Part shown: piece after piece, positions 16,446 to 25,548 of the stretch
Layout of the letters: every line of letters starts with the position of its first letter
Position numbering within the stretch: the first letter of the stretch is position 1
Assembly (NCBI RefSeq): GCF_042180575.1
Contig: NZ_CP170094.1
Coordinates: 930,001-994,000, forward strand
DNA: 64,000 nt
Origin: Bernardetia sp042180575
Lineage (GTDB): Bacteria; Bacteroidota; Bacteroidia; Cytophagales; Bernardetiaceae
Direction: 5' to 3'
Position numbers and translations under genes: made by a program
Notes under the pieces: generated by a model
Told to the model about the DNA's origin: nothing
Databases searched by the model: none
The model's input: the letters and a program-made list of their open reading frames with translations, nothing else

Positions 16446-18767
16446 TTAGTTTACCGTTTCGATAGCAGAAACTTCTTTATCTTTATTTGAGTCAGCCTCA
16501 TAATTATCATTTTTTGAAGGAAGCGTAAACCAAAATGTTGTTCCTTCTCCTTCTGTGCTTTCTACACCTATTTCTCCTCCGTTTTGCTCTACAAATTCTT
16601 TACAAATTATTAATCCTAAACCTGTTCCTTTTTCGCCTTCTGTTCCTTTTGTAGAATATTTATTGTCTAGTTTAAACAGTTTTTGAGATACTTCTTTTGG
16701 CATTCCTACACCTGTATCTGTTATTGAAATTTTGGTAAAACCTGTTTCATTTCCTTCTTCATTTTTTTGTATTTCTGCTGTTACTCGTATTATCCCTTCT
16801 CTAGGTGTAAACTTTACAGAATTCGAAACCAAATTTCTCATAATCGTAAATACTGCATTTTCATCAGCAAAAACCTGTTTTCCTTCAACCTCAATACACT
16901 GTGCATCAATTTCTTTTTCCTCTATTTGAGGCATCAGTATTTCACACATTTTATCAATGACTAATTTTAATTCTACATTTTGAGGTTCTAACGCAACAGC
17001 TTTCATTTGGATTCTTGACCACGAAAGCAAATCTTCCAAAAATTTATATAGATTATCTAGTGTTCGCTCTTGATCGGCTGCCATACTAATTATCTCTTCT
17101 TTAGGAAGTTTGTCTCCAAAAGTAGAAATAAGATGAGAATATCCTTTGAGAGAATTGAGAGGTCCTTTTAAGTCGTGAGCTACAATAGAAAAAAAACGGT
17201 CTTTTGTTTTATTAATTGCATTGAGTTCTTTCTTAGATTCCAAAAGTTGCTCATTTATATTTTGTAATTTTTGATTTTGTTTGTTTATAGAATAGCTTTG
17301 ACGTTTAAGCATTTTTTGAGTGCGTTCTCCAAAACGATAACGGTTATAAATCAGAAAAGCAACGACTCCCAAAGCAATAACAGCTATCAATCCAATAATA
17401 TTAAAGGCTTGCGCTCTATCTACTTCAGCTTGTTGTTGGAGTTGTTTTTCACGTTGATTAAGTTCCAAGACATCAATTTCTTGTCGGTGACGCTCTTGCT
17501 CAAACTGCATTTGAAGACTATTAATTTTACGAATAGAAACTTCATTATTTACTGAATCTTTATAAGTCAAGTATTTTCTATAATAATTCAAAGCCATTTT
17601 ATCTTTCCGACTTTTTTCATATAGATTAGCAAATGAGAAATAAACTTGTTTGTACAATAAATTATTTTCTAAAGATAAGGCTGTTTTTTCAGCTCGTTTC
17701 AAAAATAATTCGGCTTTATCATAAGAACCTTCTGCACTATAAATATCTCCCAAACGAATAGAAAGTAAAATAGCTTGTTGTTGCTCTCCCAACTGTTCGG
17801 CAATTTGTAGTGCATCAAAGGCATATTTTTTGGCTAAATTATAATCAAATTTTGTAAAATATAACTCTGAAAATAAATCATAGGTAGCTAACAAACATTT
17901 TCGTTTTGATTTTCCTGTACAAAATTCTTCTGATTTTTGAAGATAAAATAAAGCAGTATCATATTCTTTTTTCGCTATAAAAACTCGTACAAGACCATGC
18001 GAGGCTGTTGCCTGTGTTTTTTTATTTTCATTTATATCTTCATTTTGGTTCTTCTTTTCTTTACTTGCCCATTTTAATAATTCTTCATAATAATATTGTG
18101 CTTCTTTATACTGCTGACTTTCAAGATACAAATTAGCAATACTTTCATAAAAATCTTCTTTTGTTAGTAGTGGATTTTTATAACTCCTCCACAATTCGAA
18201 TGCTCTCAAATAACTATTCAAAGCCTCTACTTTATTTCCTGTTTCATCATATACTTTTCCTAATTGATGATATAAAAAAGGAGGAGAGGTTTCTTTATGA
18301 GTTGAAAATTCTGAAATTTGATGTTCTATGACTTGTGCTGCTTTTAAATGTTCGCCTTTGGTTTGTAACACTTTAGCATATTGATAAGAAGAAATCGCCA
18401 CTAAACGAATAGGATATAATTTTTGCCCTAATTGATACCCCTTTTCAGCATACTTATATGCCATTTCATTGTCATTTTTTATTGCTCTTATGACTATTGA
18501 ATTATAAAGAGAAAGTTTGACAGTATCTTCTTTTTGACGTAATTCTAAGGCACGAATAAGACTATCTAACTCTTTAACATTTTGATTATAGGAATGTGCT
18601 GTATAAGAAATAGACAGAAAAAGAAGAAAAAATAAAACTGATTTTGAATAAATATAATTTATCTTTTTGAGGAAAGTCATACAATAAATTAATCCATCTT
18701 TCAAAAAAGAAAAGTATTTTTTCATTTTACTAGAATAAAAATAATAATATGGATTAAAACGATTCAT
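16446..18767 (-). CDS. TPR-containing sensor histidine kinase
   Basis: A hybrid-free sensor kinase of up to 773 residues. An N-terminal hydrophobic segment (SKSVLFFLLFLSISYTAHS) acts as signal or anchor. About ten TPR-like helical repeats follow (roughly 65-420), presumably periplasmic. Then come a coiled coil, a membrane helix (NIIGLIAVIALGVVAFLIY), a second coiled coil, the dimerisation/phospho-acceptor box FFSIVAHDLKGPLNSLKGY with the histidine near 531, and the HATPase domain with N box NLVSNSVKF, G1 DTGVGM and G2 GTGLGLIICKEF. The start is uncertain: a -7 element 43-50 bases upstream supports the first ATG, while ATG at 18680 gives a more usual signal peptide. It faces the response regulator gene convergently. 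Confidence 0.9.
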   Translation of the reverse strand: MNRFNPYYYFYSSKMKKYFSFLKDGLIYCMTFLKKINYIYSKSVLFFLLFLSISYTAHSYNQNVKELDSLIRALELRQKEDTVKLSLYNSIVIRAIKNDNEMAYKYAEKGYQLGQKLYPIRLVAISSYQYAKVLQTKGEHLKAAQVIEHQISEFSTHKETSPPFLYHQLGKVYDETGNKVEALNSYLRAFELWRSYKNPLLTKEDFYESIANLYLESQQYKEAQYYYEELLKWASKEKKNQNEDINENKKTQATASHGLVRVFIAKKEYDTALFYLQKSEEFCTGKSKRKCLLATYDLFSELYFTKFDYNLAKKYAFDALQIAEQLGEQQQAILLSIRLGDIYSAEGSYDKAELFLKRAEKTALSLENNLLYKQVYFSFANLYEKSRKDKMALNYYRKYLTYKDSVNNEVSIRKINSLQMQFEQERHRQEIDVLELNQREKQLQQQAEVDRAQAFNIIGLIAVIALGVVAFLIYNRYRFGERTQKMLKRQSYSINKQNQKLQNINEQLLESKKELNAINKTKDRFFSIVAHDLKGPLNSLKGYSHLISTFGDKLPKEEIISMAADQERTLDNLYKFLEDLLSWSRIQMKAVALEPQNVELKLVIDKMCEILMPQIEEKEIDAQCIEVEGKQVFADENAVFTIMRNLVSNSVKFTPREGIIRVTAEIQKNEEGNETGFTKISITDTGVGMPKEVSQKLFKLDNKYSTKGTEGEKGTGLGLIICKEFVEQNGGEIGVESTEGEGTTFWFTLPSKNDNYEADSNKDKEVSAIETVN

Positions 18768-18809
18768 ATAGAAAATAAAATAACTAAAAGTGCATAAACT
18801 TCAGTATAA

Positions 18810-18817
18810 CAAAAATA
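18810..18817 (-). promoter_or_regulatory. Putative -7 element of the TPR kinase gene
   Basis: It reads TATTTTTG on the minus strand, matching TAnnTTTG. The predicted leader is about 36 bases to the upstream ATG. No clear -33 TTG is seen. Confidence 0.45.
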
Positions 18818-18872
18818 AGCTACTTGATAAAAATTCTAAAAGTAAAAAAATAAAATTAGTTTGGTTACAAAT

Positions 18873-19472
18873 TTATTCATTTAATTTTTCATGAACAAAT
18901 TGTATAATATCTGGAAAAAACAATAAAAAATCTTTTTCAATCATTGAATAATTTTGTTTTAAAAAATGATATGATTCGTGTAAATTAGTAGCATACTTTG
19001 CCCTATGCGAAAGTCCATTAAGAGATTGTTCCATTCCATAAAATGTCGCATAATGAGTAAGCCAGTCTTGCTTTTGCATTCTTAAAAAAACCTGTTGTGC
19101 TAAAGATGGCAAAACTTCATAATTTTTCTCTAAAATCTGATAAATAAATAACGAAAAATTAGCTAAATCATCACCATCACTTTGATTTTCAAATTTATAT
19201 TTATCAAAATGTATTCCTAAAAAATGGTCATAATAAATATCTGTAATTACAGGGGCATATTTTCCAAAATCAGCGTGCAAACGTTTGTTAGTCTGCAAAA
19301 TAACAGGATGTTGGTCTGTAAATGTATCAATATGACGATGCAACATAATTCCTTTTGCTATTTCCTCTGGATAGTCTTTATATTTATTTCCTCGCACAAA
19401 ATCACCCAAAAAATTACCTATGACTATATTTTCTATTTTATTGGATAAGAAAAAATGTGCTAAAAAATTCAT
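18873..19472 (-). CDS. acpH: Acyl carrier protein phosphodiesterase (AcpH family)
   Basis: A cytosolic protein of 199 residues, the usual AcpH length, predicted to remove the phosphopantetheine arm from acyl carrier protein. The family hallmarks are at the N-terminus: MNFLAHFFLS, then GNFLGDFVRG (metal-site aspartate) and GIMLHRHIDTFTDQHP. DIYYDHFLG follows in the middle, and the set of His/Asp residues typical of this HD-like fold is complete. The gene points the same way as the TPR kinase 105 bp downstream, but a -7 element between them suggests separate transcription. Confidence 0.9.
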   Translation of the reverse strand: MNFLAHFFLSNKIENIVIGNFLGDFVRGNKYKDYPEEIAKGIMLHRHIDTFTDQHPVILQTNKRLHADFGKYAPVITDIYYDHFLGIHFDKYKFENQSDGDDLANFSLFIYQILEKNYEVLPSLAQQVFLRMQKQDWLTHYATFYGMEQSLNGLSHRAKYATNLHESYHFLKQNYSMIEKDFLLFFPDIIQFVHEKLNE

Positions 19473-19565
19473 ATAAAAATTTTAGAAATGATAAATAATA
19501 AAGGTATTCTCTTCTAATATAAACAAAATAAATGATAATAGTTTTACTAGATAATTACAAATTCA

Positions 19566-19613
19566 AAAAACCTATCCGATTTTTCTTTTAAGTGAATAAT
19601 TAGATAGGTTTTT
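19566..19613 (-). terminator. Stem-loop after the coiled-coil gene pair
   Basis: AAAAACCTATC (19566-19576) pairs with GATAGGTTTTT (19603-19613). It lies just beyond the stop of the minus-strand coiled-coil gene and before acpH. Confidence 0.7.
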
Positions 19614-19640
19614 CTACTTCCTAGAAAAGAAACTTACTTC

Positions 19641-20765
19641 TTACTTTTTACCATTTTGTTTAGATTGCTCAAAAGCAACTTCACGAAGGGCAGCCAATGA
19701 TTTTGCACCCGAAGCTCCATCTATTGCCTTAATAGCCAATTCTTTTGCTTCTTTTAATGCACCTGTCAGTTGAAGGTTTAATGACTTGATTTGCTCATTT
19801 TGCTGTGTAATTTTGCCAGAAAGAGCATTGATTTGACGTTCTGCAATACGCTTTTTGCCTTCATTTTCTTTAGCCAACAAATCAGACGTTGCTTTATTAT
19901 CTCTCTGAATAGCAGCTTTTGTACTTTCATAAGCACGTTTGGTTTCGCTATCCAATTTTTTAGGTAGTTCTTCAGCTTTTTCAGTTGCTTTTTCGTAACT
20001 TTCTTCTTTTTCAGCTAACAGTTTTTCACGCAATGTCCACTCTTTTTCTTGTTCTTCTTTAAGATTTTCCAATTCTTCAGCACGAGATTTAGCAAGTTGC
20101 ATAGCTTCATCCTTTATTTGCTGACGAGTGAGATTCTTCTCGTACTGATAGTTCTCATCTTCTCTATCTAGTTTCATTTGCCATTCTTTTTTGCGCTCAC
20201 TAAGTGTTGAGTTGTGCAAATCTTCGGCTTCTTCGTAGGCTTTTTTAGCTTCTTCTTCGGCTTCTAACTGCTCTTTTCCTGTTTGAGTGATAATTTTTTC
20301 GAAAGATTCCGATTTTTCGATGTATTCTTGAACAAGTTTTGAAAGCGTATTTTCTTCTGCTTCCTCAATCTGATGAAGTTCTAAAAGTTGCGTTTCGATT
20401 TGGTTACTCTCATCTTGCAAAACAGCTAAATTTGCAGCCTCTTTTGTCAGATTATCCGAAAGTCCACTAATTGCAACACCTACATTTCCTTTGATATGTT
20501 CAAAAGCCGTAACTACACTCTCCACAGACTCATAACCACCACCATTTAAACCATTATTTGAAACTGGTTTCGGCTCTGCCTTTGTAAATGCTTGAACTTT
20601 TGATGTAGATTTTTGAGGAGCAATATTTTTCTCCAAATTGTTTTGCAGTGTTTTGTTTTCTGCTTTTAACTTAGTTACTTCTGCTTGAAGTGATTTATTT
20701 TCTCTTACAAGGTCTTGATAAACATCAAGAATTTCCTTTTTCGTATTTTTCATTGAAACTGCCAT
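19641..20765 (-). CDS. Long coiled-coil protein, second of a paralogous pair
   Basis: A 374-residue soluble protein, almost entirely charged coiled coil from residue 15 to 350, with no signal peptide or membrane segment. A Lys/Asn/Ser linker (about 50-75) separates a short N-terminal coil from the main rod. Near residue 240 it has EKEWTLREKLLAEKEESYE, and it ends with a QIKSLNLQLTGALKEAKEL segment followed by AIKAIDGAS. Both segments are matched in the gene just upstream on the same strand, which marks the two as diverged duplicates. Such rods may form filaments or scaffolds; I do not recognise a named family. A double hairpin (20812-20902) separates it from its paralog, and a stem-loop follows it. 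Confidence 0.7.
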   Translation of the reverse strand: MAVSMKNTKKEILDVYQDLVRENKSLQAEVTKLKAENKTLQNNLEKNIAPQKSTSKVQAFTKAEPKPVSNNGLNGGGYESVESVVTAFEHIKGNVGVAISGLSDNLTKEAANLAVLQDESNQIETQLLELHQIEEAEENTLSKLVQEYIEKSESFEKIITQTGKEQLEAEEEAKKAYEEAEDLHNSTLSERKKEWQMKLDREDENYQYEKNLTRQQIKDEAMQLAKSRAEELENLKEEQEKEWTLREKLLAEKEESYEKATEKAEELPKKLDSETKRAYESTKAAIQRDNKATSDLLAKENEGKKRIAERQINALSGKITQQNEQIKSLNLQLTGALKEAKELAIKAIDGASGAKSLAALREVAFEQSKQNGKK

Positions 20766-20811
20766 AATAATATTTTTTTTTGAAGGTTTTGAAATGATTT
20801 AAAAGTAGAAA

Positions 20812-20902
20812 TCGTCGGTGGGGACACCGACAATGGCGAGGTAGAGCTTTTTTTTATACTAAATGTAAAATATTTTGCCGTTGTCGGTGTCCCCACCGAC
20901 GA
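20812..20902. repeat. Paired hairpins forming a long inverted repeat between the coiled-coil genes
   Basis: The left unit, 20812-20837, contains GTCGGTG-GGGA-CACCGAC. The right unit, 20877-20902, is its near-exact reverse complement with GTCGGTG-TCCC-CACCGAC. Each unit can fold alone with complementary 4-base loops, or the two can pair along 26 bases with one mismatch. The GC-rich arms stand out from the AT-rich setting. Confidence 0.8.
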
Positions 20903-20916
20903 CAACAACAATAAAT

Positions 20917-21879
20917 TTATTTAGAAGTTGGATTATCAAATGCTCTCAAAGAAAGTGATTGCACTTGCTCTAAAGCATGTTTGAGTTGAATTGTCAAATT
21001 ATCAACTTCAATCTTTCCACTTTCTACATTCAATTTCAAATCTTCTATTTGTTCGGCAAAGATTTGTTCGTTGGCAGCTTCTTCTCTTTCCATTAATTCG
21101 GCAACTGCTTTTCCTTCTTTTGTAGCTTCATTAGCAGCCTTTTCTCTTGATTTTTTGACTTCCTCTTTGAGTTTTTCATCAAATTCGGCAATCAACACAA
21201 GATTTTTTTGGTGCTTCTCATCTTTTTCTGCCAAAACTTCTTCACGAGCAGTCCACGCTTTTTCTTTCTCAGCTTTTTGCTGTGCTAATTTACGATTCGT
21301 TTGTTTCTTCTGCGCTTCGAAAGCATCAGTAGAAAGTTGTGTATTTCGTTCCAAATCATATTCAAATCGCTCTTCTTCTTGCAAACGAGTTTTATTTGTG
21401 CGTTCTTCCGATTCTTTTACTTCTTTCTCAAAAAGTTCTGTTTCTTTTTTCCAAAAAGTTTCGTCTTCTTTACGAGAATTTGCCATCAACTCCATTCTTT
21501 TTTGATGTGCTTCAGTAAGCTCTGCCAACTTTGATTCGTGTTCTTGTTTCAATAAATACAAAGCATCAGCAGCTAACTTTACTTGATGTAAGTTTTTAAG
21601 CCTTTTCTTTTCAATTCCGATAGCTTCTTCAATCTGTGAACGTTTTTCAGATTCATCTTGTAGTTTTTTAGACCACTGTGTAAGCGTATCAGCAAAAGTA
21701 AGTTGAAGCGTTCCGAGTCCTTTGATAATATTATCAGGTGTGTAAGTACGAGCAGTTTGTAAAAGTGTAATTTCTTTTACTTTGGCTACTGATTCCTCTT
21801 TGGTAATCACTTCATGACGTTGATGATAGTAGTTTTTGAGAAGTGAAGCGAAGTCGTTTTTAATTTGATTCTTGTCCAT
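20917..21879 (-). CDS. Long coiled-coil protein, first of a paralogous pair
   Basis: A 320-residue soluble protein. A short N-terminal region (1-60, containing TYTPDNIIKGLGTLQLTFAD) precedes an uninterrupted charged coiled coil from about 65 to 300. Residues near 205 read EKAWTAREEVLAEKDEKHQ, and the C-terminus has EVDNLTIQLKHALEQVQSL followed by SLRAFDNP, both matching its downstream neighbour. It has no signal peptide and no enzymatic motif. The two genes share a direction with a 151-bp spacer holding a strong paired hairpin, so they may be one operon with different output. Cytoskeletal or scaffold role is only a guess from the structure. Confidence 0.7.
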   Translation of the reverse strand: MDKNQIKNDFASLLKNYYHQRHEVITKEESVAKVKEITLLQTARTYTPDNIIKGLGTLQLTFADTLTQWSKKLQDESEKRSQIEEAIGIEKKRLKNLHQVKLAADALYLLKQEHESKLAELTEAHQKRMELMANSRKEDETFWKKETELFEKEVKESEERTNKTRLQEEERFEYDLERNTQLSTDAFEAQKKQTNRKLAQQKAEKEKAWTAREEVLAEKDEKHQKNLVLIAEFDEKLKEEVKKSREKAANEATKEGKAVAELMEREEAANEQIFAEQIEDLKLNVESGKIEVDNLTIQLKHALEQVQSLSLRAFDNPTSK

Positions 21880-22004
21880 AATAATTGGGAATAAATAAAT
21901 AGGTAAATTTGATGAAAAATAAATTGTGAGTTGATTTTTATTAATTGAACAGGTTTTTGATTCTGTTTTATTTTAAAAATCGTTTTTTCTCTTTGTTTAT
22001 ACTA

Positions 22005-22012
22005 CAAATTTA
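22005..22012 (-). promoter_or_regulatory. Putative -7 element for the coiled-coil gene pair
   Basis: It reads TAAATTTG on the minus strand, matching TAnnTTTG, and would give a leader of about 120 bases. No clear -33 TTG is seen. Confidence 0.4.
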
Positions 22013-22118
22013 GGAGGGCAGAACGTAATCTATTTGAGGACTAAAAAAAACTTCAAAATTTCTTTTATTTTTTTTTAAAATACTTTTTATCATTCGAATA
22101 ATTCAAAATAATTCAACA

Positions 22119-22919
22119 ATGAAAATTCTAATTGTGGGTGCTGGGAATATGGGAACAACGTATGCAGAGAGCTTTTTGCTTTCTCATTCCATTACAAAAG
22201 ATGATTTACTTATCTTAGAAAAAACAACTGAAAAAGCTGATTTTTTGAGAGAAAAAGGGTATTCATTCGTCATTTCTAAACCTGATAAACGAGTTTCGAA
22301 AGTTCAATTAATCATCTTGGCAGTCAAACCACAAGACACAAAAGCGTTATTCGAAACGCTTAAAGATTATATTTTGCCTTCTCAAACCGTTCTTTCTATT
22401 ATGGCAGGAGTAAAAATTGAAACTTTAAAAAATAGTTTAGGAACTTCAAAAATCGTTCGTGCAATGCCAAATCTTCCTTCTCAAATTGGAATGGGAATGA
22501 CTGGTTTTACGGCTGACGAATCAGTAAGTAGAGAGGAATTATTTTTTGTTCAAAACCTTCTAAACACAACAGGAAAATCACTTTATTTTTCCGAAGAAGA
22601 AAAAATAGATGCTGTAACGGCTATTTCTGGAAGTGGTCCTGCATACATTTATTATTTTATGGAAGCAATGATAAAAGAAGCTCAAAAAATGGGTTTTTCG
22701 CATTCAGAAGCCGAATTATTAGTTACCCAAACCTTTATGGGAGCAGTTCATTTGGAAAATAGAAGCAATTATTCTTGTGGAGAATGGATAAAACGAGTTT
22801 CTTCAAAAGGAGGAACAACTGAAGCAGCATTAAACGTATTTTCTGAAGAAAAACTATCTGATAAAATAGGGAACGGACTAGAAGCAGCACAAAAACGAGC
22901 AAAAGAATTGGGAGAGTAA
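22119..22919 (+). CDS. proC: Pyrroline-5-carboxylate reductase
   Basis: Catalyses the last step of proline synthesis, reducing 1-pyrroline-5-carboxylate with NAD(P)H. At 266 residues it has the normal length. The N-terminal Rossmann motif is VGAGNMG. The middle has LIILAVKPQD and a VRAMPNLPSQIGMG stretch. The C-terminal dimerisation domain starts with DAVTAISGSGPAYIYYFMEAM and ends with the SSKGGTTEAAL signature. ATG at 22119 sits directly before the Rossmann strand and is the evident start. It is monocistronic, with a repeat element following. Confidence 0.97.
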   Translation: MKILIVGAGNMGTTYAESFLLSHSITKDDLLILEKTTEKADFLREKGYSFVISKPDKRVSKVQLIILAVKPQDTKALFETLKDYILPSQTVLSIMAGVKIETLKNSLGTSKIVRAMPNLPSQIGMGMTGFTADESVSREELFFVQNLLNTTGKSLYFSEEEKIDAVTAISGSGPAYIYYFMEAMIKEAQKMGFSHSEAELLVTQTFMGAVHLENRSNYSCGEWIKRVSSKGGTTEAALNVFSEEKLSDKIGNGLEAAQKRAKELGE

Positions 22920-22988
22920 AATTTGAAACTCATAAAATCAATAACAAATTTATTTTTTCTAGGTTATGTTTTAAACTAATAATGAAGC

Positions 22989-23119
22989 TGTTTAAGAATG
23001 TTCATTTTTCCATAAAATTGGGTTTGCAAACCCAATTTATGGAAAAATAACACTGCCTTTGTTGGTGTTTTAGCGTAGCGACACCAACAAAAAATACGTA
23101 CAAAACTCATTCTTAAACA
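22989..23119. repeat. Composite inverted-repeat element with two internal hairpins
   Basis: The outer arms TGTTTAAGAATG (22989-23000) and its complement (23108-23119) enclose two structures. One is a long hairpin at 23005-23046 (TTGGGTTT-GC-AAACCCAA core). The other is 23061-23088 (GTTGGTGT...ACACCAAC), a unit found at two other sites in the window. Another hairpin pairing CCATACTAC (23141-23149) with GTAGTATGG (23191-23199) follows. No gene is present in this 332-bp spacer. Confidence 0.7.
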
Positions 23120-23251
23120 ACCTCAATGAAAGAAAAACTACCATACTACTAGACAAAAATATTATCCTTGTGTTTTTATAGGTCAGTCTCGTAGTATGGA
23201 AAACTACTTTATAATTTTTTCAACTTTATTTTTTCATCTCTACTTATTTTT

Positions 23252-24175
23252 ATGGCTCGTAAATTTAGATTCAAAGACTTAGGAACACTACTCAAAGAAA
23301 CTTTTAAAGAATGGAATGCGCTTGACCCTTTTCGTGAAAGTGCTGTCATTGCCTATTATACTATTTTTTCTCTTCCAGGTCTTTTAATTATGGTTATCAA
23401 ATCTGCAGGTTTACTTTTTGGAGAAGAAGCTGTCAGAGGAGAAATTACAGGACAAATTTCTGGAATGATAGGACAGGATGCAGCCAAAGCTGTACAAGAA
23501 ATGATAAAAAATGCACTTAGTACAGAAGATTCTACTTTCGCTTTAATAGTTGGTGTTGGTTCGCTTATTTTTGGTGCAACAGGTGTTTTTGTTCAGCTTC
23601 AAAAATCATTTAATAACATTTGGGAAGTAGAACCAGATACATCAAAAAATGGAATTGTAAAACTTGTTACAGACCGTGCGACTTCATTTGGTCTTATTAT
23701 GGTAATTGCCTTTTTACTTTTGACTTCGCTAATTATTTCTACACTTATTTCTACACTTTCAGACTGGATGATGACTTTCCTACCTGACTTTATGATTTAT
23801 GGAATGAGTGCTATTGAAATTATTGTTTCACTTATTATTATAGGAGTTTTATTTGCTTTTATGTTCAAAACTCTTCCTGATAGGGAAATTGGTTGGAAAA
23901 CAGTCAGTATTGGTGGAATTGTTACAGCTATTTTATTTACTTTAGGTAAAGAGGGTTTGAGCCTTTATTTTGGAATTGCAGAGCCTGCTTCTACGTATGG
24001 CGTGGCAGGTTCGGTTGTCTTGATTTTACTTTGGGTATCTTATGCCTGTTTGATTTTATTTTTTGGTGCAGAATTTACAAAAGTTTATGCTCGTTTTTAC
24101 AAACACAAAACAAAAGTTTCCAAACACGCAAAAGAAAAAGTAAAACTCATAGAAGAAAATGCTGCTTCTTTATAG
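23252..24175 (+). CDS. YihY/BrkB family inner-membrane protein
   Basis: An integral membrane protein of 307 residues, the usual family length, with six hydrophobic segments: about 25-47, 100-122 (IVGVGSLIFGATGVF), 143-168, 185-210, 222-240 and 250-275. The N-terminal ESAVIAYYTIFSLPGLLIM, the central FGATGVFVQLQKSFNNIWEV and the late YGVAGSVVLILLWVSYACLILFFGAEF region (split here by position) are classic for the family. It was once mis-annotated as ribonuclease BN. Its transport or structural role is not established. The C-terminus is a short basic tail in the cytosol. It may be transcribed on into pdxA, whose start lies 76 bases downstream. Confidence 0.92.
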   Translation: MARKFRFKDLGTLLKETFKEWNALDPFRESAVIAYYTIFSLPGLLIMVIKSAGLLFGEEAVRGEITGQISGMIGQDAAKAVQEMIKNALSTEDSTFALIVGVGSLIFGATGVFVQLQKSFNNIWEVEPDTSKNGIVKLVTDRATSFGLIMVIAFLLLTSLIISTLISTLSDWMMTFLPDFMIYGMSAIEIIVSLIIIGVLFAFMFKTLPDREIGWKTVSIGGIVTAILFTLGKEGLSLYFGIAEPASTYGVAGSVVLILLWVSYACLILFFGAEFTKVYARFYKHKTKVSKHAKEKVKLIEENAASL

Positions 24176-24251
24176 ATTTTTGTTCAGAAATAAATTTGTA
24201 ATTTTGTAATTCTATCAAAAAAAACATTCATCAATTAGTTCAATAGTTACC

Positions 24252-25424
24252 TTGGAAAACGAAAACTCACAATCTTATTATCCCTTCGAATCAGATACAT
24301 CAGATATACATTCTCAAAAAACCGAACGTCCAAAACGTTTCCGTCCAAGAATAGGAATTTCTATGGGTGATTTTAATGGAATTGGCATAGAAGTAATCCT
24401 AAAAACACTAACAGATAACCGAGTTTTAGAACTTTGTATTCCTGTTATTTTTGGTGCTGCACGAGTTTTTTCTCATTACAAAAGATTATTAAATATAGAT
24501 TTTACATTCCAACAGCATTTTATAGATGATGAAAATCTAGCAAATTCTATTCATACTCAAAAAGTAAATATTGTAAATTGTAGTTCTGCAAAAATAGATG
24601 TAGAAGCTGGAAAAATTACAGCAGAAGCAGGGACATGTGCATTAGAGGCTTTGGAAGGAGCAACAAAAGCAATGCAAGAAGGTTGGATAGATGCCCTTGT
24701 TACTGCACCAATTAATAAAGATAATATTCAATCTGAAACTTTCAATTTCCCAGGACATACGGAATATTTGACTGAGAAATTTAGTACCGATAAAGTAAAA
24801 GATAGTTTGATGTTTTTGGTACATGAAAACTTGCGTGTGGGTGTAGTTACTGGTCATATTCCATTAAAAGACATTCCTACTGCCGTTACTGCCGAAAAAA
24901 TCACACGGAAATTAGATTTAATGCTGCATTCTCTGAAACAAGATTTCGGAATTGCAAAGCCAAAAGTAGCTCTCTTGGGACTTAATCCACATGCAGGAGA
25001 AAATGGACTTTTGGGAAATGAAGAAAAAGAAATTATTTTACCTGTAATAGAAAAATTTCGTCAAAAAGAACATTTAGTTTATGGTGCTTTTCCTTCTGAT
25101 GGATTCTTTGGCGCAAAAGAATACGAAAAATTTGATGGAATTTTGGCAATGTACCACGACCAAGGACTTATTCCATTCAAAACACTTGCTTTTAATGAAG
25201 GTATAAACTTTACGGCTGGTTTACCAGTTGTTAGAACATCACCAGACCATGGAACAGCATATAGTATTGCTGGGAAAAATATAGCTGATGAAAGTTCATT
25301 CAGAAATGCTTTATTTTTAGCCATAGATACAGTAAAAAGTAGAATTGATTTTGAAATTACCAATCAAGAAAAAAATCAGCACAAACAAAGACGCAAAGAA
25401 GAACGTAAAAGAAATAGAGGATAA
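24252..25424 (+). CDS. pdxA: 4-hydroxythreonine-4-phosphate dehydrogenase (TTG start)
   Basis: NAD-dependent enzyme of pyridoxal 5'-phosphate synthesis. Residues 37-45 form RIGISMGDFNGIGIEV, the family's opening strand and glycine turn. The metal and substrate motifs follow: TAPINKDNI with the conserved PGHTEYL, GHIPLKDIP, LLGLNPHAGENG, and near the end AMYHDQGLIPFK with RTSPDHGTAY. The only ATG before the fold would cut the first strand, so TTG at 24252 is the best start; it gives a 36-residue polar extension. The end is a basic, Lys/Arg-rich tail of about 20 residues, absent from most homologs. Length 390 is therefore longer than usual. Confidence 0.93.
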   Translation: MENENSQSYYPFESDTSDIHSQKTERPKRFRPRIGISMGDFNGIGIEVILKTLTDNRVLELCIPVIFGAARVFSHYKRLLNIDFTFQQHFIDDENLANSIHTQKVNIVNCSSAKIDVEAGKITAEAGTCALEALEGATKAMQEGWIDALVTAPINKDNIQSETFNFPGHTEYLTEKFSTDKVKDSLMFLVHENLRVGVVTGHIPLKDIPTAVTAEKITRKLDLMLHSLKQDFGIAKPKVALLGLNPHAGENGLLGNEEKEIILPVIEKFRQKEHLVYGAFPSDGFFGAKEYEKFDGILAMYHDQGLIPFKTLAFNEGINFTAGLPVVRTSPDHGTAYSIAGKNIADESSFRNALFLAIDTVKSRIDFEITNQEKNQHKQRRKEERKRNRG

Positions 25425-25548
25425 ATTTTTGTACCTTCGTTTTTTATGCTACTACTTATATTAATTCTTTGATTAAAATATGTTTTGTTTCTAAATCGTT
25501 ATTTATTTTTAAGAGGTATTAATCAGAAAAAAGTTATTTTTATTTTTT

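Noticed and set aside
21071..21505. 144-codon Ser/Phe-rich plus-strand frame inside the coiled-coil gene
   Set aside because: It is the antisense of a Glu/Lys-rich coiled coil, which regularly produces long Ser/Phe frames.
13718..23199. CRISPR array in the repeat-rich spacers
   Set aside because: Repeats are few, palindromic and in both orientations, without regular spacers or cas genes.
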